Assembly: GCA_016735415.1 (NCBI GenBank)
Contig: JAERRP010000282.1
Location: forward strand, 1 to 5,822
Direction of reading: 5' to 3'
Length of the DNA stretch: 5,822 bases
From: Desulfobacterales bacterium
GTDB lineage: Bacteria; Desulfobacterota; Desulfobacteria; Desulfobacterales; UBA5852
Made by a program: the position numbers and the translations under genes. The notes under the pieces were generated by a model that made no database searches, was not told the DNA's origin, and saw only the letters and a program-made list of their open reading frames with translations. Within the stretch, counting starts at the first letter, position 1, and each line of letters starts with the position of its first letter. Below, piece after piece: positions 1 through 5,261 of the stretch.

Positions 1-84
1 ACACATACTCCACTAGAGGGCAAACATATTCCACTAGTGGGCACACATACTCCACTAGAGGGCTAACATACTCTACTAGAGGAT
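1..84. repeat. Four tandem copies of a 21-bp repeat with CTAG-centred dyad
   Basis: Four units of exactly 21 bp lie head to tail at 1-21, 22-42, 43-63 and 64-84. The shared core is ACATACTCCACTAGAGGG. Units 1 and 3 are identical; unit 2 differs at a few bases and unit 4 is the most diverged, ending at the ribosome site of the first gene. Each unit keeps some dyad symmetry: unit 2 contains the perfect palindrome CCACTAGTGG (31-40), unit 4 the perfect odd palindrome CTCTA-C-TAGAG (71-81), and units 1 and 3 a one-mismatch version of the latter. The array probably continues past the left edge. A 21-bp period is two helical turns, so a protein bound to each unit would sit on one DNA face; an operator array is therefore possible. 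A degenerate minisatellite, or the 3' end of an upstream repeat-coding gene (two frames are open across the first three units), is equally possible. Confidence 0.9.
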
Positions 85-100
85 GAGGAGAAAATTTTGA
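83..100 (+). other. Possible five-codon leader ORF overlapping the TTG start
   Basis: An ATG at 83-85 opens a frame reading Met-Arg-Arg-Lys-Phe and stops at TGA 98-100. That stop overlaps the TTG start codon of the methyltransferase gene (TTGA, 97-100), the arrangement used in translational coupling. The leader has no clear ribosome site of its own apart from AGAGG at 78-82, which touches its ATG, and its body contains the GAGGAG ribosome site of the main gene. It may be a chance arrangement. Confidence 0.2.
85..90 (+). promoter_or_regulatory. Ribosome binding site deciding a TTG start
   Basis: GAGGAG lies six bases before the TTG at 97. No in-frame ATG or GTG lies between the upstream in-frame TAA (64-66) and 97. 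The first in-frame ATG inside the gene (154, residue 20) lacks a comparable site, which supports the TTG start. Confidence 0.7.
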
Positions 101-1311
101 ACGACGCGCAAGTAAAAAAATCAAAGTCCATACTGGGCGATTCGGTTGTAGAAATGCTGATGCGTTCCCATCAGGACGCCCTGTGGATTCTGGAGAATCT
201 GGGCGTGGGGTGCAAACAGCCGGACATGCAGCGGGCCTTTAAAAAGCTTGAAGCAAAAGGGCTGGCCGCTGTTTACGAAGACCGAATTTATCTCATGGGT
301 GACCTGGTGGAAAAATGCCTTACCACCACCCCTGGGGTGAATGAATTTTTTGTTCCCCTTAAAAGCTTTTTCATCGGGGGGACGGCCCCTTATGTTTACG
401 ACGACCAAAAAGGCCAAGGCGGTATTTTCCCCACCACGGAGCATGCGGCCCGGATTGCCCGGATTGCCGAGAGGAGTGATCCGGTGGGCGGCATGGGTCG
501 CGGCATCAAGCTGAAGGACGAGGTGGAGCAGATGAGCCTCATGGCGGAAAACTGTTCAAAACCGCTCTATTTCGCCGTAACGTCGGATAAGGCATTGGCC
601 CGGGCGCTCGAAATCTATGAGCAACGCAAAAACATCATGATCGTCTTCTGCCTGACGCGGCCGCCCCTGGAAGTGAACGAAAATTTCTCCGAAAATTTCG
701 TCAAAGTGGTCAAAGCCGGGCTCCCGACGTTCATTTCAGCCATGCCCATGGCAGGCATCAGCGCACCTTACTGCTATAAGGGCGTGCTTTCCATGACCCA
801 TGCAGAGGTTTTGTTCGGCATCTGTGCGGCCCAGTTGCTGAACCCCGGCGTCACATGCGTTCATGCGGGCTATCCCACCATCGCCGACCCCAGTATCGAA
901 TACAACCCCAACTACGGCCTGGTGAGCCACAATTATCTGAACCTGCTCATGACGCACCTGAGCCTCATGCTGGATCTGCCCGCTTTTCAGAGTGCCGGCA
1001 CCACCCATGAAGAGCACCTCACGGACCGCGCTTATGAAGACGCCAGGATGGGACAGGCCCTGTGTATGAAATACGGCTTTCACATGATTCGTCACCCCTT
1101 TGCCTTTCTGCGCTACCTGATTGACTTTTCTTTTGAAAAACTCGAAAAAGCCATCGAAATCGCAAAAACCGTGACCCCGGAAGAGGCGCCGGAAGTGGAA
1201 AACGCGCTCTACGATGAACGGGGAATGGAATCCATTCACCATACCGGCCTGGGGATGTATATGGAGGATTCGTTAACCACGGCGAATTTAGGTAAAATAT
1301 TCGTTCATTAA
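97..1311 (+). CDS. MttB-like (non-pyrrolysine) corrinoid-dependent methyltransferase, short form
   Basis: Member of the trimethylamine methyltransferase (MttB/COG5598) superfamily, cytoplasmic TIM-barrel enzymes that move a methyl group from a quaternary or tertiary amine to a Co(I) corrinoid protein. Family signs are the N-terminal helix SHQDALWILENLGVGC (residues 24-39), the conserved IGGTAPYVYDDQKG (93-106), the segment SAMPMAGISAPYCYKGVLSM (214-233) followed by THAEVLFGICAAQLLNPGV (234-252), and a C-terminal part with TTHEEHLTDRAYEDARMGQA (302-321). The frame has no internal TAG, so it is not the pyrrolysine-containing trimethylamine enzyme; it belongs with the group that includes the glycine betaine, proline betaine and carnitine demethylases. 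At 404 residues it is noticeably shorter than the usual roughly 470-500. Homology with the second MttB-like gene of this window starts near residue 22, so residues 1-20 are a leader reached only from the TTG start. It is the first gene after the repeat array, and the amidotransferase gene follows after 51 bases. The substrate cannot be read from sequence. Confidence 0.85.
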   Translation: MNDAQVKKSKSILGDSVVEMLMRSHQDALWILENLGVGCKQPDMQRAFKKLEAKGLAAVYEDRIYLMGDLVEKCLTTTPGVNEFFVPLKSFFIGGTAPYVYDDQKGQGGIFPTTEHAARIARIAERSDPVGGMGRGIKLKDEVEQMSLMAENCSKPLYFAVTSDKALARALEIYEQRKNIMIVFCLTRPPLEVNENFSENFVKVVKAGLPTFISAMPMAGISAPYCYKGVLSMTHAEVLFGICAAQLLNPGVTCVHAGYPTIADPSIEYNPNYGLVSHNYLNLLMTHLSLMLDLPAFQSAGTTHEEHLTDRAYEDARMGQALCMKYGFHMIRHPFAFLRYLIDFSFEKLEKAIEIAKTVTPEEAPEVENALYDERGMESIHHTGLGMYMEDSLTTANLGKIFVH

Positions 1312-1346
1312 ACGCAGTTAACCGGAAATAATAATTCGTCACTACG

Positions 1347-1353
1347 AAAGGAG
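1347..1353 (+). promoter_or_regulatory. Ribosome binding site of the asparagine synthase gene
   Basis: AAAGGAG, nine bases before the ATG at 1363. The start is fixed by this site and by the need for Cys directly after Met in class II amidotransferases. The 51-base gap holds no hairpin-plus-T-run terminator, so read-through from the upstream gene is likely. Confidence 0.75.
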
Positions 1354-1362
1354 CTATTCATT

Positions 1363-2985
1363 ATGTGCGGCATTGCGGGATGTTTTGGAATCAAGGATAC
1401 AAAAACCGTCAATAGAATGCTCGATGCCCTTCCGCATCGGGGACCCAATGATCGGGGAATTCATGAACATCAAAACGGGGTGGTGGGGCACACCCGGTTG
1501 TCCATTGTGGATGTTACGCACGGTCACCAACCGATTCTGGCCGATGATAGACACCGCGGCATCGTGTGCAACGGGGAGATCTATAATTTTCGTTTACTGA
1601 AAAAGCGGCTAAACGGCGCTTTCAGGTTTACCACCCAGTCGGATACGGAAGTGATCCTTCACCTTTACAAAAAGCACGGACCCGAATTTGTCAAACAACT
1701 CGAGGGCATGTTCGCCTTTGCCATTTTTGAGGGGGATAACTTTATGTTGGCGCGGGATCCCATCGGCATCAAGCCGCTCTATTACGGCTATCAGAATGAA
1801 AACCTCTATTTTACGTCTGAATTGGGCGCCATGACGCTGGCGGGCGTGGAGGAAGTCCACGAGTTTCCCGCCGGGCACTACTACACGCCCGGGGAAGGCT
1901 TCGTCCAATTTTACACCATCCCGGAAATTCAGGAGCATATCCTGACGGACGCGAATGAAACCTGCGAGATCATTCAAACCACATTTATTAAAGCCGTTAA
2001 AGACCGACTCCTGGCGGACCCCGAGGTCCCGGTGGGCTCCTTTTGCAGCGGTGGATTGGACAGTAGCCTGGTGGCGGCCATCGCCGCCGACGAGATTCCC
2101 AACCTCCATACCTTCGTGGTGGGCATGCGGGATGAAAACGGGGATTTGAGCGATGATGTAAAGGCATCTCGCATCGCGGCAGAACATATCGGATGCAACC
2201 ATCACGAACTGATTTTTACGGAAGCGGAGTACCACGAAGCCCTGCCCACGGTGATCCAAAAACTGGAGACCTATGACCCGTCCCTGGTACGCTGCGCCGT
2301 GCCATGCTATTTCACCTGCAAACTGGCCGCCGAATACGTAACCGTGGTACTCACCGGCGAAGGGGCAGACGAGCTGTTTACGGGTTACCATTACATGAAA
2401 CATTTCCCCTTTGACAAGTTGAATCTGGAAGCGCGCCGCTGCATCGGAAATGTGCACAACATCAACCTGCAGCGGGCCGACCGCATGGGCATGCTGTTCA
2501 GTCTGGAACTGCGCGTGCCCTTTTTTGACGTCAACATGGTGGATCTTTCCATGAAAATTCCGCCGGAACTGAAAATCCGCGAGCACAACGGCGCCAAAAT
2601 CGAAAAGTGGATCCTTCGAAAAGCCTTTGAAAACACCCATTATCTGCCCGATGAAATCCTGTGGCGATACAAGGTACAGTATACCCAGGGGGCCGGCTGT
2701 GAGAGTATCGGCGAAGAAATGTCGGAGAAAGCCATGACCGATGATGAATACGCCCGGATCGTAGCTGAAAATCCCCAAGCGGTCATCAACAGCAAGGAAG
2801 CGGCGTATTATTTTAAGATTTTCAGGGAATTTCACCCGCAGGATTCCATCCTGGGGTCCATCGGCATCTGGACCGGCTTTGATTTTGCCGAAGAACGGGA
2901 ACATGTGAAAGGAACCGTGGACGGGGACCTGAAACATGACCACACCGACGAGACGGAAAATACAAAAGCGGCCAAAGCCGCTTAA
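1363..2985 (+). CDS. asnB: Asparagine synthase (glutamine-hydrolysing), AsnB-like amidotransferase
   Basis: Two-domain cytosolic ligase: glutamine is hydrolysed in an N-terminal class II amidotransferase domain, and the ammonia is passed to a C-terminal domain that adenylates a carboxylate with ATP and forms an amide. Visible residues are the nucleophile Cys2 (exposed after Met removal), HRGPND (25-30), Arg45 in TRLSIVD, NGEIYN (70-75) and Asp94 in TQSDTEV. In the synthase domain they are the PPi loop SGGLDSS (229-235), LETYDPSLVR (301-310), TGEGADELF (331-339) and LRVPFFD (383-389). Similarity to E. coli AsnB runs into the C-terminal part (KVQYTQGAG, 437-445; SKEAAYYFKIF, 477-487), and 540 residues is close to its 554. 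Differences: E. coli has RASTPMY where this protein has RCAVPCY (310-316) near the substrate pocket, and the last ~25 residues are a hydrophilic His/Asp/Glu/Lys/Ala-rich tail. It may make asparagine, or it may be a paralogue amidating another acid linked to the methylamine genes around it. The family is certain, the acceptor is not. Confidence 0.9.
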   Translation: MCGIAGCFGIKDTKTVNRMLDALPHRGPNDRGIHEHQNGVVGHTRLSIVDVTHGHQPILADDRHRGIVCNGEIYNFRLLKKRLNGAFRFTTQSDTEVILHLYKKHGPEFVKQLEGMFAFAIFEGDNFMLARDPIGIKPLYYGYQNENLYFTSELGAMTLAGVEEVHEFPAGHYYTPGEGFVQFYTIPEIQEHILTDANETCEIIQTTFIKAVKDRLLADPEVPVGSFCSGGLDSSLVAAIAADEIPNLHTFVVGMRDENGDLSDDVKASRIAAEHIGCNHHELIFTEAEYHEALPTVIQKLETYDPSLVRCAVPCYFTCKLAAEYVTVVLTGEGADELFTGYHYMKHFPFDKLNLEARRCIGNVHNINLQRADRMGMLFSLELRVPFFDVNMVDLSMKIPPELKIREHNGAKIEKWILRKAFENTHYLPDEILWRYKVQYTQGAGCESIGEEMSEKAMTDDEYARIVAENPQAVINSKEAAYYFKIFREFHPQDSILGSIGIWTGFDFAEEREHVKGTVDGDLKHDHTDETENTKAAKAA

Positions 2986-2993
2986 ATCTTTTT

Positions 2994-3003
2994 AGGAAAG
3001 GAG
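2994..3003 (+). promoter_or_regulatory. Distant ribosome binding site of the oxidoreductase gene
   Basis: AGGAAAGGAG is the only strong site before the oxidoreductase, but it ends 17 bases before the ATG at 3021, much further than the usual 5-10. No ATG, GTG or TTG lies in frame in the gap, and the FAD motif begins at residue 10, so 3021 remains the best start. A weak GAG at 3009-3011 may also serve. Confidence 0.5.
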
Positions 3004-3020
3004 CATCAGAGCTTACAAAA

Positions 3021-4352
3021 ATGGCAATCCCCACTCATTCCAAATATATCATCATCGGGGCCGGCATCCATGGCCTCAGCACGGCCTGGCATCTGGCAAA
3101 GGAGCTGAAGCAAAGGAAACACGGCTCCGGAAAGGATGTCTTGGTCATCGATAAAACAGCCATCGGCGCGGGCGCGTCCGGTATCGCCTGCGGTATCATT
3201 CGTAACAACTATTTTCAGCCCGCCATGCGGGAACTGATGGCCCACAGCGTGAACGTATGGGAAGAGGACACGGAAGCCTACGGTTTTCATCCGGTGGGCT
3301 ACATGCAGATATCCCCTGAATCCATGCACGCGGACGTCGCTCAGATCTACCAGCAACAAAACGATATCGGTTACGAATCGGACTTTATCGAAGGGGAAAA
3401 GGACTGCCTCAACTACATGCGAAAAAACATCTTTCACGATTGGCAGGCCGAGGGCATTACCTCCCTCCTTCATGAGAAGATGGGCGGCTACGCCAACCAG
3501 ATGAAATCCCTCTACCGGCTGGCGGACAAGGCCGAAGCCCTGGGGGTCCGCATATTGACAGGGGTTACAGTCACCGGCGTCAAGACCGACAAGGATTCGG
3601 TAACGGCCGTCCAAACATCAAAAGGGGACATTCAGTGCGACTGGGTAATTGCCGGTCCCGGCCCCTGGGCCAAAAGTTTGTGGGATATGCTGGGCCTTCC
3701 CAATGAAATCGACATTCTCGGCGCCGACGGCGCCCTGCATTCGGGAAATCAGATGTGGACTTACATGTGTCTGGTCGAGGGAACCCTTGGCGTGGATCCC
3801 GCCTATGCCATGAACAACGAGGGGAAAATGCCGCCCGTGATTCACGTGGATTCGGAAGCGCCCCTCTTTTCCAGCGAAGACGGTTCATTGATTACGGACG
3901 AGATGTGGGGAATTTACTATAAGCCTGATTTCAATTTCGGCGGGGTCCAGGGAGGGGCGGCGCCATACACGGTTACCGGAGACGTAAAGGTGGATCCCTA
4001 CGGCATCGATTCACCGGACTTTACCGTCACCCCCGAATTCGTTCACATGTGGACCTCCGCCCTGGCCCATTGCCAGAAACGGTATGAGGACCAGTACCGG
4101 ATGTACAAAAATGAGCCTTCCGGGGGCCTGGGCTGTTTTACACCGGACAGTTTTCCCATTTTTGACGCCATGAAGCAGAATTGTTATATGATTCTCGACT
4201 CCAACCACGGCTATAAAATGATCGGCGTGGGAAAACTGGTGGCCAAAGAGGTTCTGGGAGAGGAACAGGCGCTCCTGAAGCCTTTCAGATTTGACCGATA
4301 CCGGAAAGGGAAATTGCACCCTGTTTCTCACAGCCCGTTTCCGTGGAGCTGA
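3021..4352 (+). CDS. FAD-dependent oxidoreductase of the DAO family (sarcosine/dimethylglycine oxidase-like)
   Basis: Flavoenzyme of the D-amino-acid oxidase (DAO) fold, whose members oxidise the C-N bond of N-methylated or free amino acids and other amines. The N-terminus holds the Rossmann dinucleotide motif IIGAGIHGLSTAWHLA (11-26), with the acidic end of beta-2 at Asp44 (VLVIDK). It is followed by GAGASGIACGIIRNNYF (49-65), which fits the family's flavin-contacting stretch. A second beta region, DWVIAGPGPWAKSL, is the usual FAD-binding element. The C-terminus has the expected CFTPDSFPIFD (372-382) and DSNHGYKMIGVGKLVA (393-408), ending in LHPVSHSPFPWS. The 443 residues are full length for a single-domain enzyme; there is no signal peptide or membrane segment, so it is cytosolic. 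It lies 35 bases after the ligase gene. Downstream of a quaternary-amine demethylase it would suit oxidation of the demethylated product (inference). In an anaerobe it would pass electrons to a carrier or reductase rather than to oxygen. It could also be a dehydrogenase of another amine. Confidence 0.82.
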   Translation: MAIPTHSKYIIIGAGIHGLSTAWHLAKELKQRKHGSGKDVLVIDKTAIGAGASGIACGIIRNNYFQPAMRELMAHSVNVWEEDTEAYGFHPVGYMQISPESMHADVAQIYQQQNDIGYESDFIEGEKDCLNYMRKNIFHDWQAEGITSLLHEKMGGYANQMKSLYRLADKAEALGVRILTGVTVTGVKTDKDSVTAVQTSKGDIQCDWVIAGPGPWAKSLWDMLGLPNEIDILGADGALHSGNQMWTYMCLVEGTLGVDPAYAMNNEGKMPPVIHVDSEAPLFSSEDGSLITDEMWGIYYKPDFNFGGVQGGAAPYTVTGDVKVDPYGIDSPDFTVTPEFVHMWTSALAHCQKRYEDQYRMYKNEPSGGLGCFTPDSFPIFDAMKQNCYMILDSNHGYKMIGVGKLVAKEVLGEEQALLKPFRFDRYRKGKLHPVSHSPFPWS

Positions 4353-4355
4353 TGG

Positions 4356-4383
4356 GATTTACGATTGTTGATTGACGATTGGA
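4356..4383. repeat. Four GATT-headed heptad repeats between two genes
   Basis: Four consecutive 7-base units start with GATT: GATTTAC, GATTGTT, GATTGAC and GATTGGA. They fill the gap after the oxidoreductase stop (4350-4352) and run into the ribosome site of the next gene. Similar GATTNNN heptads are, from memory, common intergenic filler in some Desulfobacterota genomes. The repeat creates a TTG at 4365 in frame with the hydrolase gene, which can mislead start calling. Confidence 0.6.
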
Positions 4384-4390
4384 AGGTGGA
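4383..4390 (+). promoter_or_regulatory. Ribosome binding site deciding the GTG start of the hydrolase
   Basis: AAGGTGGA ends seven bases before GTG 4398. Initiation there gives the N-terminus MDLTILGSGG, which is how PhnP-like proteins normally begin. Starting at TTG 4365 would add 11 residues encoded by the heptad repeat. Confidence 0.65.
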
Positions 4391-4397
4391 AAATCAG

Positions 4398-5246
4398 GTG
4401 GACTTGACGATTCTCGGTTCAGGGGGGTGCATGGCAATCCCCAAACCCCTCTGCCGATGCCGGGTTTGTGAGGAAGCAAGAGCCAGGGGCCGGCCTTATG
4501 AAAGGACCGGCCCTTCTGCTTTTCTGCACGATGAAAACCTCCTCATCGACACCCCGGCGGAGATCGCCCGTCAGCTAAACCGAGCAGGCATCGACCGCAT
4601 CGACCATCTGCTTTTCACGCACCTTGATCCCGACCATGTGGAAGGATTCAGGGTCGTGGAGCAGATTACGCTCGATTTTCGCACCTGGGAAGCCTACAGG
4701 GGAAAAACCATCCGGTTGATCCTCCCCCGGGTCTTAAAAGATCGGATCACCGACCTCAAAACGATTTACGGCCCCCTTATCGATTTTTATGAGCAGCAGG
4801 GGTTTGTGGAATGTATGGGGTTTGATAAAAAAACCACCATCGGGAAAACCGAAATAACCGCCATCCCAGTGGACCGCGGTTCTCAAACCGCTTTCGTTTA
4901 TGTATTTGAAAAAGAGGGGAAGAAGATCGTATACGCGTCGTGCGATATCAAACCGTTTCCCGAGCACAGGGATGAGGTCAAAAAACCGGATATCCTCGTG
5001 ATCCAGCCGGGAATCTTTGAAAACGGCCTCAAACATGGTTTCAGATATCCTGCGAACCATATATCGAGAACCACCCTTTACACATTTGAGGAAACCCTTG
5101 CCCTTTCCCGGAGACTAAAAGCGGATCAGGTCCACTTTGTTCATATGGAGGAGTACTGGAACAGGGGTTATGATGACTATAAGGCAATTGAGAAAAATTT
5201 GAAAAATATGCGCTTCACATACGATGGGATGCGTATTACAAGTTAG
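4398..5246 (+). CDS. PhnP-like metallo-beta-lactamase-fold hydrolase with altered metal-ligand motif
   Basis: Metallo-beta-lactamase-fold protein resembling PhnP (phosphoribosyl cyclic phosphodiesterase). With the GTG start it has 282 residues. It opens with the family strand LTILGSGGC (3-11) and the structural cysteine cluster Cys11, Cys19, Cys21 and Cys24 (GC..., CRCRVC), as in the zinc-knuckle of PhnP, then RTGPSAFL and LLIDTP (48-53). The signature is THLDPDHVEG (74-83), so the HxHxDH motif reads His75-x-Asp77-x-Asp79-His80, with Asp replacing the second His. The later region reads PVDRGSQTAF where PhnP has a His ligand (Arg160 here), then YASCDIKPFPE with Asp183, and FVHMEE with His249 as the final ligand. 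Metal binding may thus be changed at the second site. An archaeal-type subfamily with HxDPDH is known to me from memory. The gene lies 45 bases after the oxidoreductase and 15 before the second methyltransferase. Alternative in-frame starts are TTG 4365 and GTG 4386. The substrate is unknown; cyclic phosphate or ester cleavage is a family-based guess. Confidence 0.8.
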   Translation: MDLTILGSGGCMAIPKPLCRCRVCEEARARGRPYERTGPSAFLHDENLLIDTPAEIARQLNRAGIDRIDHLLFTHLDPDHVEGFRVVEQITLDFRTWEAYRGKTIRLILPRVLKDRITDLKTIYGPLIDFYEQQGFVECMGFDKKTTIGKTEITAIPVDRGSQTAFVYVFEKEGKKIVYASCDIKPFPEHRDEVKKPDILVIQPGIFENGLKHGFRYPANHISRTTLYTFEETLALSRRLKADQVHFVHMEEYWNRGYDDYKAIEKNLKNMRFTYDGMRITS

Positions 5247-5250
5247 GTTG

Positions 5251-5256
5251 AGGGAG
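5251..5256 (+). promoter_or_regulatory. Ribosome binding site of the second MttB-like gene
   Basis: AGGGAG, five bases before ATG 5262. It lies only a few bases after the hydrolase stop (TAG 5244-5246), so the two genes are very likely on one transcript. Confidence 0.65.
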
Positions 5257-5261
5257 TGAAT

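Noticed and set aside
1..84. CRISPR array
   Set aside because: The units are directly adjacent, with no spacers, and no cas gene is present.
736..1242. Antisense open frame of 168 codons
   Set aside because: It is opposite the conserved core of the MttB-like gene and its translation shows no recognisable domain.
97..1311. Pyrrolysine-containing trimethylamine methyltransferase (mttB itself)
   Set aside because: The whole 404-codon frame is read without an internal TAG.
1312..1362. Terminator or internal promoter between the first two genes
   Set aside because: No hairpin with a T run and no convincing -35/-10 pair is visible in the 51 bases.
1609..2943. Long antisense open frame of 444 codons
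   Set aside because: It lies wholly opposite the clearly recognisable AsnB-like gene, has no family resemblance and no good ribosome site; it is a shadow of that gene's codon use.
3006..3614. Antisense open frame of 202 codons
   Set aside because: It overlaps the FAD-binding part of the oxidoreductase, where protein motifs prove the + strand is coding.
4285..4479. Minus-strand small ORF across the oxidoreductase/hydrolase gap
   Set aside because: Its middle is only the complement of the GATT heptad repeat and its ends are antisense to two real genes.
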